Of a stretch of DNA of 64,000 nucleotides, positions 38,223 through 48,468 are shown piece after piece (the first letter of the stretch is position 1; each line of letters opens with the position of its first letter). The position numbers were made by a program, and so were the translations under genes. Source of the stretch: Rhodoluna limnophila (GTDB taxonomy: Bacteria > Actinomycetota > Actinomycetes > Actinomycetales > Microbacteriaceae); NCBI RefSeq assembly GCF_005845365.1, contig NZ_CP040509.1:744001-808000 (forward strand), given 5' to 3'. The notes beneath the pieces were generated by a model, which was given only the letters and a program-made list of their open reading frames with translations, was not told the origin of the DNA and searched no databases.

Positions 38223-40709
38223 TTACTTGGTAGCTATGTTCACAAGTTTTGGAACGCGAACAATGGTGTTGGCAATCGACTTATCCCCAATTGCACGCTT
38301 GACCGGTTCTGATTGCATAGCCAAGGCGAGGAGTTCATCCTCGGAAATGTTTACGTCAACTTCAAATTTGTCTCGTAGCTTTCCGTCGACCTGCACGACA
38401 GCAACCACTGAACTTTCAACCAGCAAGGTTAGGTCGGCTTCAGGCAGCTGTGCAAGCGCAACTCCAGGCTGGTGACCAAGCTGTGCCCACATGTCCTCGG
38501 CCGTATACGGAGCAAAAAGCGAGAGTGCCTTAGCTACGACTTCGGCTGCTTCGCGCACTGCTGGATCAGCAGGACCGGCAGCACCGTCAATAGCCTTACG
38601 AAGCGCATTGACTAGCTCCATAATTTTGGCAACACCGACATTGAACTTGAAGCCTTCGATTACTGGGCCAAAGTCACGCAAGAAAGTGTGGGTCGCCTTA
38701 CGTAACTCCTTGTTTCCACGTGCAGCATCTGACCCAACTGGGCTAACGACATCATTGGCGGCTCGCCAAGCACGAGCAAGGAACTTGGCTGCACCAGACG
38801 GAGAAACATCCGCCCAGTCGATGTCGTCCTCAGGAGGACCGGCAAATGACATAGTCAAACGAACAGCATCTACACCGTGCTCGTCCAGCTGCTCGCTCAA
38901 AGCAACGATGTTTCCACGAGACTTTGACATTGCAGAACCGTTCATAAGAACCATGCCCTGGTTAAGCAAGCGCGTAAACGGCTCTTCAAAATCTAGCTTT
39001 CCTAGATCGTGCAGAACTTTGGTAATAAATCTTGCGTAGAGCAGGTGAAGGATTGCGTGCGTTACGCCACCAACATACTGATCAACCGGAGCCCAGGCCT
39101 TGGCCTCATCCTCTGGAAAAGCAACCTCGGTTGAGTTTGGAGACAAGAAACGAAGGAAATACCAGGATGAATCCACGAAAGTATCCATGGTGTCGGTGTC
39201 GCGAAGAGCGGGTCCAGAACACTTTGGGCAGGTTACGTTGACCCAGTCGGTTGCTCCGCCAAGTGGCGAGGTTCCCTTTGGCTTGAGGTCTAGGCCCTCG
39301 GCAGATGGAAGCTCCACTGGCAACTGATCCTGCGGAACTGGCACCTCACCACACTTTTCGCAGTGAATGATAGGGATAGGTGTTCCCCAGTATCGTTGGC
39401 GCGAAATTAGCCAGTCACGAAGTCGGAAGTTCTTGGTCTTCTTACCTTTACCCTCGGACTCAAGCAGTGCAGAAATTTTCTGGATTGCGTCTGCTTTAGA
39501 AAGCCCATTGAGCGGACCCGAGTTAATCAGGGTTCCTTCTCCAGTAGTGGCTACACCGGTGGTATTTGGGTCCTCTTCGCCGGTCTCAAGCACCACCTGA
39601 ACCGAAAGCCCCATAGCCTTGGCAAAATCCAAGTCGCGCTGGTCGTGGGCAGGAACAGCCATAATCGCACCATGACCGTAGTCGGCAAGGACATAGTCAG
39701 ACGCAAAAATTGGAAGCTTAGCTCCGTTTACCGGATTGATTGCAAATCGCTTTAGGTCAACACCCGTCTTCGGGCGGTCGGTAGCGAGTCGTTCAATGTC
39801 ATTGGACTGCTTTACCTTTTCAAGGTAGGCATCAAACTGCGATTGAACATCAGCGTCGGCGCCTGCCGCAAGTTCCGCCGCCAGAGCACTATCTGCGGCA
39901 ACAACCATGAAAGTTGCACCAAACAGGGTGTCTGGGCGAGTGGTAAATACGGTTACCGGCTCTTCGCGACCTTCAATCACAAAATTGACGTCGGCTCCGT
40001 GGGAACGCCCAATCCAGTTTCTCTGCATAGAGAGAACCTTTGCCGGCCAATTGCCTTCGAGGGTGTCCAAATCATCGAGCAGGCGGTCAGCGTAATCGGT
40101 GACTTTGAAGTACCACTGGGTAAGAGCTTTCTTGGTCACTAGGCTGTCGCAACGCTCACACAGCCCCTGAACGACCTGCTCGTTTGCCAGCACGGTTTGA
40201 CAGCTTGGGCACCAGTTGACGTTTGAGTTTTTGCGGTAGGCCAAGCCCTTGTTGTAGAACTCAAGGAACAACCACTGGTTCCATCGGTAGTAAATCGGGT
40301 CTGAAGTAATCAGTACGCGGTCCCAGTCAAATGAGCAGGCATATCTACGCATCGATGACCGCTGTTGCGCGATATTGTCGTAGGTCCAACCCTTAGGGTC
40401 AAGTCCGCGCTTAATTGCAGCGTTCTCGGCAGGGAGACCGAATGAGTCCCAGCCGATTGGATGCATGACGTTGTATCCCTTTTGAACCCAGTATCGAGAA
40501 ATAACATCGCCTAGCGCGTATGCCTCAGCGTGCCCCATGTGTAGGTCGCCCGATGGGTAAGGGAACATGTCCAAGACGTATTTCTTCGGGCGAGGATCTC
40601 CGGGGTTTCCCGATGCAAATGGACGCAGCTCATCCCATACCGGAAGCCATTTTTCCTGGATGTTGAATACGTTGTATTCGTTCTCAACCGGCGCGTTTTG
40701 CTGGGTCAT
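38223..40709 (-). CDS. leuS: Leucyl-tRNA synthetase
   Basis: 828 residues, class I. The HIGH-like motif is in [15 protein letters not shown], the KMSKS-like motif reads SAMSKSRGN, a zinc-type CPSC/CERC pair lies in the N-terminal part, and the editing CP1 domain is recognised by the TTRPDT segment. It charges tRNA-Leu. No T-box was seen in the 79 bases upstream. The gene ends at a strong terminator. Confidence 0.97.
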   Translation of the reverse strand: MTQQNAPVENEYNVFNIQEKWLPVWDELRPFASGNPGDPRPKKYVLDMFPYPSGDLHMGHAEAYALGDVISRYWVQKGYNVMHPIGWDSFGLPAENAAIKRGLDPKGWTYDNIAQQRSSMRRYACSFDWDRVLITSDPIYYRWNQWLFLEFYNKGLAYRKNSNVNWCPSCQTVLANEQVVQGLCERCDSLVTKKALTQWYFKVTDYADRLLDDLDTLEGNWPAKVLSMQRNWIGRSHGADVNFVIEGREEPVTVFTTRPDTLFGATFMVVAADSALAAELAAGADADVQSQFDAYLEKVKQSNDIERLATDRPKTGVDLKRFAINPVNGAKLPIFASDYVLADYGHGAIMAVPAHDQRDLDFAKAMGLSVQVVLETGEEDPNTTGVATTGEGTLINSGPLNGLSKADAIQKISALLESEGKGKKTKNFRLRDWLISRQRYWGTPIPIIHCEKCGEVPVPQDQLPVELPSAEGLDLKPKGTSPLGGATDWVNVTCPKCSGPALRDTDTMDTFVDSSWYFLRFLSPNSTEVAFPEDEAKAWAPVDQYVGGVTHAILHLLYARFITKVLHDLGKLDFEEPFTRLLNQGMVLMNGSAMSKSRGNIVALSEQLDEHGVDAVRLTMSFAGPPEDDIDWADVSPSGAAKFLARAWRAANDVVSPVGSDAARGNKELRKATHTFLRDFGPVIEGFKFNVGVAKIMELVNALRKAIDGAAGPADPAVREAAEVVAKALSLFAPYTAEDMWAQLGHQPGVALAQLPEADLTLLVESSVVAVVQVDGKLRDKFEVDVNISEDELLALAMQSEPVKRAIGDKSIANTIVRVPKLVNIATK

Positions 40710-40788
40710 GTGCTCACTTCTCAGGGGTGCGATTCAATAATCAGTACTAAAGAACAAGGTTACCAATTAGATGGTGACAAACTCGGAG

Positions 40789-42111
40789 CTAACTCCACGG
40801 ATTAGGTGCGTTTAGCACTTTCAGCAAAGCCTGAGCCTTGAGCTCAGTCTCAGCAAGTTCGGCATCGGGGTCTGAGTCAGAGGTAATGCCACCACCTACA
40901 CCCAGACTTACCTGTCCAGACTCAAAAATTAGCGTCCTAATGGTCATTCCAAATTCTGCAGAACCATCAACCCCGATGTATCCCAGAGCCCCTGAATAGA
41001 CTCCCCGAGGACCACTCTCTAGGTCCGAGATGATTTCCATGGCACGGATTTTAGGAGCACCCGTCATCGACCCACCAGGAAATGCAGACGCTAGGACTGC
41101 TGAGATGTCCAGGTCGTCCTTCAACTGAGCAGTGACGGTTGAGACCAACTGGTGAACGGTTGCGTAGGTTTCGACCTCAAAAAGTGCGGGAACCCGGACG
41201 CTATCAATCTCGGCCACTTTGGAGAGGTCATTGCGCATCAGATCTACGATCATTAGGTTCTCGGCGCGTTCTTTAACGTTTGATTTGAGTTCGGCAGCGA
41301 TTGCGGCATCGGTCGACAGGTCAGGTCCGCGCCCTCGGGTGCCCTTGATTGGTTTGGTTGATAGGCGCCCAGATGAGTCGAGTTTGAGGAACTGCTCAGG
41401 AGAGCTGCTCACTACCGCTTTGTCGCCGAATCGAAGATATGCGGAATATGGCGCTGGGTTTTGTTCACGCAAAGCAAGGAATGTGAAAAGCGGATCAGCG
41501 GTGGAACTCAGCGTCACCTGATTGGTTAGGCAAATTTGATAGACGTCCCCGGCCTCGATGTGGCGCTGGGCCGAATCGATCATCCCGAGATATTGACTTG
41601 GACTGTGCCTCAATTGAGCAAAAAAAGTAACCTGGTCTGCTCTGAATCGATTTCGGTAAATAGACTGCTGCCCGCCAACCAAAGTCAGGCGTAGCAAGGC
41701 GGCTCGATGCCAAGCACTAAAAGCCTTCTGGCTCTCAAATAACCCGACAAAGTACATCGACTTGTCGCGGTGATCAAAAATAATCGCTCGATCCACACTG
41801 ATGAACGCGTGCAAACTATCAAGTTCATAGTTGAGGCAACCAACCAAACCAGGCCGCCACGAAAAAGGAAGGCTTAGATCACCCACAGCATCCCCCGCAA
41901 CTGCGATTTGGGGATTGCCCACCACTCTACCGATGGATGCAACGCCATCGATAGAGAAAATTTCAGGAGTTCCTGCACCCATAACGCTGAACGGTTCATC
42001 GATGTGGTGTTCGCGATCAAGCCAGAAAGCGTTGGGCTCTGAACTGTAAAACTGAGCAAATACGTCAGCTGGCGCAGCCCAACCGGCAAGATGCGCAGAA
42101 TACAGCTGCAT
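40789..42111 (-). CDS. pabB: Aminodeoxychorismate synthase component I
   Basis: 440 residues of the chorismate-binding family. KPIKGTRGRG carries the Lys typical of PabB rather than the Ala of anthranilate synthase; IVDLMRNDLSKV, ETYATVHQLVS and FPGGSMTGAPKI follow. It converts chorismate toward p-aminobenzoate for folate synthesis. GGGAG precedes the ATG. It is divergent from a class IV aminotransferase that may act as PabC. No glutaminase (pabA) gene lies nearby. Confidence 0.9.
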   Translation of the reverse strand: MQLYSAHLAGWAAPADVFAQFYSSEPNAFWLDREHHIDEPFSVMGAGTPEIFSIDGVASIGRVVGNPQIAVAGDAVGDLSLPFSWRPGLVGCLNYELDSLHAFISVDRAIIFDHRDKSMYFVGLFESQKAFSAWHRAALLRLTLVGGQQSIYRNRFRADQVTFFAQLRHSPSQYLGMIDSAQRHIEAGDVYQICLTNQVTLSSTADPLFTFLALREQNPAPYSAYLRFGDKAVVSSSPEQFLKLDSSGRLSTKPIKGTRGRGPDLSTDAAIAAELKSNVKERAENLMIVDLMRNDLSKVAEIDSVRVPALFEVETYATVHQLVSTVTAQLKDDLDISAVLASAFPGGSMTGAPKIRAMEIISDLESGPRGVYSGALGYIGVDGSAEFGMTIRTLIFESGQVSLGVGGGITSDSDPDAELAETELKAQALLKVLNAPNPWS

Positions 42112-42128
42112 TTGTCTCCCGGTTCACT

Positions 42129-42158
42129 TTGGCTTTAGATGGACTCGTAATCTAGATT
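42129..42158 (+). promoter_or_regulatory. Probable promoter of the class IV aminotransferase
   Basis: TTGGCT (42129-42134), 18-base spacer, TAGATT (42153-42158), 37 bases before the ATG. It lies in the 84-base divergent region shared with pabB. Confidence 0.5.
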
Positions 42159-42195
42159 AGACGCACTACAGCGGGTATTAGCCGGAGGTGAAAAG

Positions 42196-42990
42196 ATGTC
42201 TGACGCAGCACAGTTCTTTTGCTTTAAAGACGGCTCATTGCAGTTAGTCACCTCACCTCCAGAATCAGAGGTTGTACTTTCCGTCGCCGACTCCTGGTTA
42301 GCCGATGAGGGACGGGTTAGAAATCTTCAGGCTCACTTCTCTCGTTTCGGCGACTGGGTTCGGCAGATAACCGATGTGTGTGACGAACAATTGGAACCAT
42401 TCTTTGATGCTGTCCGAGAAGCAATTCCTAATCAGGGTCGCTGGTTTCCACGAATTGAATTTCACGGAGAGGCCACCACGCCAAACCACCTCTTCTTAAG
42501 ACTGCGCGAGGCGCCCGAGCAGCTGGGGCCAATTACCCTCTGGACGTATCCAGACACCGACCCGCGACACAATCCGACTGTCAAGGGCCCGGATTTGAGC
42601 CTATGCCTGCAGGTGAGAAGAGCCGCTCAGATGCACGGCGCCGACGAAGCAGTCTTTTTGGATGAGCGCGGAAACCTAATTGAAGGTGCCCTGAGCTCGA
42701 TTGTTTGGTGGCGAGGAGATGTCCTGTGTGCGCCTGACCACCAAACCAAATGGCTTCCGAGCATTACCCGCCAAGAAGTTTTTGCGATCGCAGAGCAGAT
42801 GGGTATTCGGACACGAACCGAAAATGCTCGGCCAGCTGACTTAGTTGAACTTGAAATCTGGGCGCTTAGCTCTTTACAGGGCATCAGATTGGTTCGGGAT
42901 TGGATTGATCTCGGCGGCCCGGTCGGCCCGGCTAAACATCTAGAGTCATTTCAGAAGCGATTGAGACTCCAGCTGACCGCTATCGATTAA
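42196..42990 (+). CDS. pabC: Class IV PLP-dependent aminotransferase/lyase (PabC-like)
   Basis: 264 residues of the fold-type IV PLP enzymes. The Lys in NPTVKGPDLSL is in the Schiff-base position, followed by GADEAVFLDERGNLIEGALSS with the conserved Glu. It shows only moderate family similarity. The divergent partner pabB suggests aminodeoxychorismate lyase, the last step to p-aminobenzoate; D-amino acid or branched-chain transaminase are alternatives. GGAGGTG lies before the ATG. Confidence 0.75.
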   Translation: MSDAAQFFCFKDGSLQLVTSPPESEVVLSVADSWLADEGRVRNLQAHFSRFGDWVRQITDVCDEQLEPFFDAVREAIPNQGRWFPRIEFHGEATTPNHLFLRLREAPEQLGPITLWTYPDTDPRHNPTVKGPDLSLCLQVRRAAQMHGADEAVFLDERGNLIEGALSSIVWWRGDVLCAPDHQTKWLPSITRQEVFAIAEQMGIRTRTENARPADLVELEIWALSSLQGIRLVRDWIDLGGPVGPAKHLESFQKRLRLQLTAID

Positions 42991-43023
42991 GCCAGGCAAA
43001 AAGCGAGTGTGACTCGCGTCTGT

Positions 43024-43038
43024 CATGATTAAACCGTG
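43024..43038 (+). promoter_or_regulatory. Possible leaderless-type promoter of the DedA gene
   Basis: CATGAT (43024-43029), six bases, then GTG at 43036. One mismatch from TATGAT. No ribosome-binding site is visible. Confidence 0.4.
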
Positions 43039-43758
43039 AATGAGATTCTTGACTGGATTCTGAACATGGTTCAGAGCGTTGACCCGGCAACTCGCAACCT
43101 TTTGGCCGGCCTCGCAATCATGCTCGAGACCTCGCTTTTCATCGGTTTGATTATGCCCGGTGACACCGTAGTTCTAGTTGCCTCAACGGGCGTACTCGAC
43201 CTCGGCGACTTCTTCTTTTTGCTCGGAGCAGTCCTGCTAGGTTCACTTATAGGTGAGTCGATCGGCTTTCTGATCGGCAGGTTCTTCGGAGAGCGCATCC
43301 GTGCCAGCCGGTTGGGGCAAAAAATTGGTGAAAAAAACTGGCAGATGGCTGACGTTTTTGTTGAGACCCGTGGTGGGTTAGCGGTAGCGATTTCAAGATT
43401 TCTGCCAGTACTGCACTCTTTGGTTCCGGTTGTTTCTGGCATGACCAGAATGAAGTACCGAGTATTCATCCGCTGGACTGTCGCTGCTTGTGCGGTGTGG
43501 GCCAGCGCCTATGTCGGTGTCGGCTATCTAGCGCGCGCTAGCTATGAAGAGGTTTCCAAGAACCTCAAGTTCGGCGGATTAGTTTTCGTCGTGATTATCA
43601 TCGCGTTTGTGGTTCTGGTTCACTTTGGTAAAAAGCGGCTCGAGAAGTCTGCCGAACGCATGATTGCCGAGGGTGAGGCCGCAATGGCAGCAATTGCCGG
43701 CGCCGAGCAAATCGAACGCGGCGAAGAAAACAACTTCGATCAAAGCGAGAAAAACTAA
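43036..43758 (+). CDS. DedA-family membrane protein
   Basis: 240 residues. The SNARE-associated/DedA motifs are clear: MPGDTVVLVASTG near residue 37 and SRFLPVLHSLVPVVSGMTRM in the middle, with several transmembrane helices and a charged C-terminal tail. DedA proteins include flippases for undecaprenyl phosphate and phospholipids. GTG start. The TAA shares one base with the ATG of the next gene (TAATG). Confidence 0.9.
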   Translation: MNEILDWILNMVQSVDPATRNLLAGLAIMLETSLFIGLIMPGDTVVLVASTGVLDLGDFFFLLGAVLLGSLIGESIGFLIGRFFGERIRASRLGQKIGEKNWQMADVFVETRGGLAVAISRFLPVLHSLVPVVSGMTRMKYRVFIRWTVAACAVWASAYVGVGYLARASYEEVSKNLKFGGLVFVVIIIAFVVLVHFGKKRLEKSAERMIAEGEAAMAAIAGAEQIERGEENNFDQSEKN

Positions 43759-44495
43759 TGTGTGGACGGTTTGTAGTTGCTCGCGCAGTTGGTGAAATCC
43801 AAACCATTTTCGAGGTTGACGAAATCGTCGGGAGTATTCCGGGGGTCAGTTACAACGTTGCTCCCACCCAGCCAATTGCAATCATTGTCGACCGTGCGTT
43901 TGAAAAAGCTGAAGACGGATCCCCAATCGGCGAACTGAGTCGTGAAATTCATTCGGCTCGCTGGGGCCTGGTGCCCCGTTGGGCTAAAAGCCCAGACGAA
44001 CACGGCCCACTCATCAATGGCAGAATCGAGTCAATTCTCGAAAAGCCTTCTTTCAAAGATTCAGTAATCCGCCGTCGCTGCGTGATTCCGGCCTCTGGTT
44101 ATTACGAATGGCAAGTCGCCGCAGATGGCACCAAGCAGCCGTTTTACATCTCTGCTGGCACCGATGGAATGTTTGCATTAGCGGGCTTGTACGAGTGGTG
44201 GGCGGATCCGAGCAAAAACGCTGCAGACCCTGCTCGTTGGCTACTTTCGGCAACCACGCTGACCAAAGACTCTGCCCCCGAGTTAGCCCACATCCACGAC
44301 CGCAATCCAGTCTTGCTATCTCCAGACACCTTTGAAGCCTGGCTCGACCCGCACATTATTGGTGACCAGGAGTTGCTAGAGGCAGTTGCCATTGACTCTG
44401 ACATGGTGGCAGCAGAGGCAGAATTTTTCAAAGTCGGCACCGATGTTGGGCAGGTGCGGAACAACTCCCCCGAACTCATTAGAGCTTTGAGTTAG
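43758..44495 (+). CDS. SRAP domain protein (YedK/HMCES-like)
   Basis: 245 residues. Catalytic Cys2 in MCGRFV, Asn in YNVAPTQP, RWGLVPRWAK, the Glu in ASGYYEWQ and His in ELAHIHDRNPVLL are all present. SRAP proteins crosslink to abasic sites in single-stranded DNA and protect them. The gene is coupled to dedA by TAATG and lies just upstream of the SOS operon, but it has no visible SOS box of its own. Confidence 0.94.
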   Translation: MCGRFVVARAVGEIQTIFEVDEIVGSIPGVSYNVAPTQPIAIIVDRAFEKAEDGSPIGELSREIHSARWGLVPRWAKSPDEHGPLINGRIESILEKPSFKDSVIRRRCVIPASGYYEWQVAADGTKQPFYISAGTDGMFALAGLYEWWADPSKNAADPARWLLSATTLTKDSAPELAHIHDRNPVLLSPDTFEAWLDPHIIGDQELLEAVAIDSDMVAAEAEFFKVGTDVGQVRNNSPELIRALS

Positions 44496-44499
44496 CACC

Positions 44500-44796
44500 G
44501 TGGCCAATCGTCAGAACAACGAACGCGATTCCGGCAGAAATGCCCCGCGCGATAAAAATGGCAAACTCAAGCGAAAACTAAACGAGATGCCGGCGGACGT
44601 CAAAGTTTCGCTTGAAGAGACCGGGCTACGCGCTGATTTTGATGCTCGACCGGCCTATCAACGCAATGACTACCTAGCTTGGATTATTCGCTCGAAGTTT
44701 CCGGCTACCCGCACCAAACGGCTAAATCAAATGTTGGCCGAGCTCGAGCTGGGCGGCGTCTACATGCGCATGGACCATCCAGCCTCTAGAAAATAA
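44500..44796 (+). CDS. YdeI/OmpD-associated family protein, short form
   Basis: 98 residues; GTG start at 44500, four bases after the SRAP stop. A basic N-terminal tail (RDKNGKLKRK) precedes the helical YdeI/OmdA C-terminal motif: ARPAYQRNDYLAWI, TRTKRLNQML and GGVYMRMDHP. The role of this family is poorly known (linked to bacteriocin protection or stress in reports). The 99 bases after it hold the SOS promoter region. Confidence 0.75.
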   Translation: MANRQNNERDSGRNAPRDKNGKLKRKLNEMPADVKVSLEETGLRADFDARPAYQRNDYLAWIIRSKFPATRTKRLNQMLAELELGGVYMRMDHPASRK

Positions 44797-44848
44797 AGAT
44801 TTAATCAAAACCAATTACTTTTGTCAGCGGTTACCTCTACACTCTTAA

Positions 44849-44870
44849 CATTCGAACAAGTGTTCGAATG
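44849..44870. promoter_or_regulatory. LexA-binding SOS box
   Basis: CATTCGAAC-AAGT-GTTCGAATG: a perfect inverted repeat with 9-base arms, matching the actinobacterial SOS consensus TCGAAC-N4-GTTCGA. It lies 26 bases before the DUF6504-like gene and should place that gene and dnaE2 under LexA. Confidence 0.92.
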
Positions 44871-44895
44871 ATTTAGTTTTCGAGAGGGGCCAGCT

Positions 44896-45201
44896 GTGCT
44901 GCGCGTAGATGAGAGCGTGTCGGTTTCTACTAACCGAGGAGGTGAGCCGATCGGGTTTTGGTGGCGAGGCGGTAGCTACCTGGTTAATTCAAAGCCGGTG
45001 CGCTGGTTTGCCCGCAGAGAATGGTGGAATGAGTCAGCAAGAGCACAGCGAGGCATCGGGGCCGGAGTACTTGAAGTAGAAATGTGGCGCATTTGCGCGT
45101 CCAGCGAAGACAGCAGAACCGCTCAGTACGAGCTAGTGCACACGCTCGATACGCACGGCAACGACCGCAATACTTGGCGACTAGCCCGGGTCTACGCCTA
45201 G
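44896..45201 (+). CDS. DUF6504-like protein, SOS operon
   Basis: 101 residues, Trp/Arg-rich. The middle GFWWRGGSYLVN, WFARREWWN and EMWRICA-type segments and YELVHTLD resemble the small DUF6504 proteins often found next to imuB/dnaE2 in Actinobacteria. Function is unknown; by context an accessory to mutagenic polymerase DnaE2. GAGAGGGGCC precedes the GTG start at 44896. It ends 17 bases before dnaE2. Confidence 0.65.
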   Translation: MLRVDESVSVSTNRGGEPIGFWWRGGSYLVNSKPVRWFARREWWNESARAQRGIGAGVLEVEMWRICASSEDSRTAQYELVHTLDTHGNDRNTWRLARVYA

Positions 45202-45218
45202 AGAGCACCAGGTTACTC

Positions 45219-48200
45219 ATGGAGAGATTCACTCATCTCAACGTGGCATCGGCTTTCTCGGGGCACTACGGGGTCACCAGACCCGAACATTTAGCCGAGG
45301 CGGCCGTCAGCCTGGGCTTTGACGCACTCGCAATCACCGACCGAGACGGCCTATACGGAGCAGTAAAACACATCGGGGCCTGTCTAAAAGTTGGGCTATC
45401 TCCGATAGTTGGCGTGAATTTGTTGGTCTTCGACGAGTCGGGGGCAGAACTAGCCCGATGCATAATTTTGTGCCACGGCCACACCCAAGGCGCCGGCTGG
45501 TCTCAGCTATGCAAAATAGTTTCAGGAGCCCACTCGGGCCGCATCTTTGGCAGCAGCAAAAAGAGCATCGGAATCAAACGTAGCCAACTTTCTGAGCTGA
45601 TCGGCGACCAAGCCAATTGCACAGTACTAATTACCCCAGACAGCGATGTAGGCAGAGAGGCTATTGCCGGAAACCGCATCCGGGCCAAGCAAGCGCTGGA
45701 TGCATGGAAGCAACTGTTTCGGACACCAGGTTCTCTTGGGCTAGAGATTGCCAGCCACATCACTGAACCTGGTACCGAATACTCAGTAGACCAGAGCCGC
45801 CGGCTACTGCAGCTTGCCGACGCACTATCGGTGCCTACGGTACTAACCAATTCGGTCAGATACCTTGACCCAGATGGCGCCCTGACTGCAGACATTCTGG
45901 ATTCCGCGAGGCATTTGGAACCATTGGGTTACTTTAGGCCTCAGCCCAACGCCCAGGCTTGGCTAAAACCCGGCGGGCTGATGCACGCGCTTGCTTTAGA
46001 GATCACTCAGGACCAAGCACGAGCGGGGCAACTGATTGAAACCACCAACAAATTGGCTGAACGATGTCGGCTTGATCCGGTAGCTGATTGCAGTTGGGGA
46101 AAACCAAAAACTCCAGAGAAATCTGCCTTAGGAATAGACGGCAGCCCATTTGAGGTGCTTTGGCAAAAAGCACATGCCGGAATATCGCGCTACTACCCCA
46201 CCGCGAGCCAAGCTGAGCTTCAGCAAATTCAGCATCGACTCGGGCAAGAGTTGATCACAATCAACAAACTGGGTTTTGCGACCTACTTTCTGACAGTCGC
46301 TGATGTTGCCCAGATGATTCGCGACATGAACATCCGCAGTCAAGCTAGAGGTTCGGGAGCTGGCTCGCTAACCAATTACCTACTAGGCATAAGTGGCGTA
46401 GACCCAATCGAACACGACTTACTGTTTGAACGCTTTCTCAGCACCGAAAGATCATCTCTGCCAGACATCGACATCGATGTAGAGTCAGCTCGAAGACACG
46501 ACATCTATCGAGCAGTTTTCAAACGCTACGGCTCTAATCGCGTGACTCTGCTGTCGATGCAAAGCAAATACCAAGGGCGCGGTGCAATGCGCGACTCTGG
46601 CCTGGCACTGGGGCTCAATGATGACCAAATTGATGAAATTGCCAAGAGCATGTGGCGTTTCAGCGCCAGAAATTTTAGAGGCGCACTGGCTACTAAACCA
46701 GAGCTAGCAAAATTTGCTGAAGAGGTAGAACAAGATCGGCAAATGAACCTGCTGGTAGACATAACCGAACGGCTAGACCGACTACCGAGACACATATCCA
46801 TGCACCCTTGCGGGCTCATCCTCGGAGACCTCAATCTGTTGCAGGTTACGCCGGTCGAGCCGAGTGGCATGGGTCTACCAATGAGTCAGTTCGATAAAGA
46901 TGACATGGACCCTATGGGTCTACTAAAACTCGACATCCTTGGCGTGCGCATGCAAAGCGCAATGGCCCATGCCGTTCGAGAGATAGAAAGGGTTAGGGGC
47001 CAAAAGCTTGATCTAGATGCCATCCCTCGAGATGACCCGGACACGTTCAAACTGATTAGGACCACCAACACCCTAGGGATCTTCCAGATTGAAAGCCCCG
47101 GCCAGAGAGAACTAACCGGAAAACATCAACCAACCGAGTTCAACGACCTAACCATTCAGATTTCTCTCTTTAGACCAGGTCCGATGAAGGGCAATATGAT
47201 TGCGCCCTATCTTGATGGCAGACATGGCTTTGCTAGGGCCGACTTCATTCACTCGGATCTAGAGCCGATCTTGCGAGAGACCTGGGGTGTGGTGATATTC
47301 CACGAGCACGTAATTAGAATCCTGAGCAAGATGACTGGGTGCAGTCTGGCCAAAGGTGATGAGATGAGGAGATCACTTGAGAACCCGCGACTAAAACCCG
47401 AAATTGAAAAATTCTTCAGATCTGAATCTGCTAATCGGGGCTATTCCCAGCCGGTTATTGAACGGGTTTGGTCAATTATCGAGGGCTTCAGCAGTTTCGG
47501 ATTCTGCAAGGCACACGGAGCAGCCTTTGCAGTGCCTACCTATCAAAGTGCGTGGCTGAAGACCCATCACCCCACCGAATTTATGGCGGGGCTTTTCACC
47601 CATGACCCGGGCATGTACCCAAAGCGTCTTTTACTCTCTGAGGCCCGGCGGCTAGGCGTGAAGTTGTTGCCGGTTGATGTAAATAAATCCACCGATGAAT
47701 ACCTCGTCGAAGAGGGCGGAATCAGAATGGCAATCCACGAGATTCAGGGAATCAGTGAGGCTGAGGTAAAACGAATACTGGAACACCGGCCGTTTACCGA
47801 CATTGGCGATTTCTATCTGCGCGCTAGACCGAGCAGAAGAACGCTCGAAAATTTGGCCCTAATCGGAGCACTGGACTCTCTTGCTAAAACAGAAAGCGGA
47901 AGCAATCGAGGAGACATACTGGCCAGGGTCAGGCAACTCAACGCGATTAAGAATCGGCCACTTCCCGAATCCCAACAGCCAACCTTAGATTTCAATTTGA
48001 TTGAGCAACTTCCACAGGGAAACCCAAACCCAAGTTCAGCGGAGCAAGTTGCTAGCGAACTAAGCATTTTGAAACTCGACGTTACCGAACATGTTCTTGA
48101 GCTCTATCGCCCAATGCTTGACGAAATGGGGGTTGTCAGGGCCGATGAACTGGTTGAGTTACGCAGTAAATCTGAGGTTTTAGTGGCCGGAGTCAGGGTT

Positions 48201-48458
48201 GCAACCCAGACGCCACCTATGAAGTCGGGTAAACGCGTGGTTTTTGTTACCTTGGATGACGGTTCGGGATGCAGTGATAGTACATTTTTTGATGAAGCTC
48301 AAAAACGCTGCAGCCATATCCTGTTCAACACTCGACTAATTGTGATTGCCGGACAGACCAGGCGGACCGGCGTTAGAGGTGTTTCGATCATGGCTGAAAA
48401 CGCCTGGGACATCAGAGAGCTTTGGAATCAGTGGCTAGCTAAACAAGCTGCAAGTTAG
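45219..48458 (+). CDS. dnaE2: Error-prone DNA polymerase DnaE2
   Basis: 1079 residues. C-family polymerase with an N-terminal PHP domain, a palm with SLPDIDIDVE (catalytic Asp pair) and a C-terminal OB fold (VLVAGVRV ... FVTLDDGSG). The ATG at 45219 gives the normal MERFTHLN start; the frame extends back to 45084 inside the upstream gene, which I reject. In the PHP domain the usual HxH reads HLNVAS and TDH reads TDRDG, so metal ligands are missing. The LexA box upstream and lack of imuA/imuB here define an SOS mutagenesis unit. Confidence 0.93.
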   Translation: MERFTHLNVASAFSGHYGVTRPEHLAEAAVSLGFDALAITDRDGLYGAVKHIGACLKVGLSPIVGVNLLVFDESGAELARCIILCHGHTQGAGWSQLCKIVSGAHSGRIFGSSKKSIGIKRSQLSELIGDQANCTVLITPDSDVGREAIAGNRIRAKQALDAWKQLFRTPGSLGLEIASHITEPGTEYSVDQSRRLLQLADALSVPTVLTNSVRYLDPDGALTADILDSARHLEPLGYFRPQPNAQAWLKPGGLMHALALEITQDQARAGQLIETTNKLAERCRLDPVADCSWGKPKTPEKSALGIDGSPFEVLWQKAHAGISRYYPTASQAELQQIQHRLGQELITINKLGFATYFLTVADVAQMIRDMNIRSQARGSGAGSLTNYLLGISGVDPIEHDLLFERFLSTERSSLPDIDIDVESARRHDIYRAVFKRYGSNRVTLLSMQSKYQGRGAMRDSGLALGLNDDQIDEIAKSMWRFSARNFRGALATKPELAKFAEEVEQDRQMNLLVDITERLDRLPRHISMHPCGLILGDLNLLQVTPVEPSGMGLPMSQFDKDDMDPMGLLKLDILGVRMQSAMAHAVREIERVRGQKLDLDAIPRDDPDTFKLIRTTNTLGIFQIESPGQRELTGKHQPTEFNDLTIQISLFRPGPMKGNMIAPYLDGRHGFARADFIHSDLEPILRETWGVVIFHEHVIRILSKMTGCSLAKGDEMRRSLENPRLKPEIEKFFRSESANRGYSQPVIERVWSIIEGFSSFGFCKAHGAAFAVPTYQSAWLKTHHPTEFMAGLFTHDPGMYPKRLLLSEARRLGVKLLPVDVNKSTDEYLVEEGGIRMAIHEIQGISEAEVKRILEHRPFTDIGDFYLRARPSRRTLENLALIGALDSLAKTESGSNRGDILARVRQLNAIKNRPLPESQQPTLDFNLIEQLPQGNPNPSSAEQVASELSILKLDVTEHVLELYRPMLDEMGVVRADELVELRSKSEVLVAGVRVATQTPPMKSGKRVVFVTLDDGSGCSDSTFFDEAQKRCSHILFNTRLIVIAGQTRRTGVRGVSIMAENAWDIRELWNQWLAKQAAS

Positions 48459-48468
48459 AAAGGCAAGT

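Noticed and set aside
40710-40788. T-box riboswitch before leuS
   Set aside because: The leader is only 79 bases and no T-box sequence or specifier stem was recognised.
45084-45218. N-terminal extension of dnaE2 to 45084
   Set aside because: The extra 45 residues are Arg/Gln-rich, lie inside the DUF6504-like gene and do not match the polymerase family.
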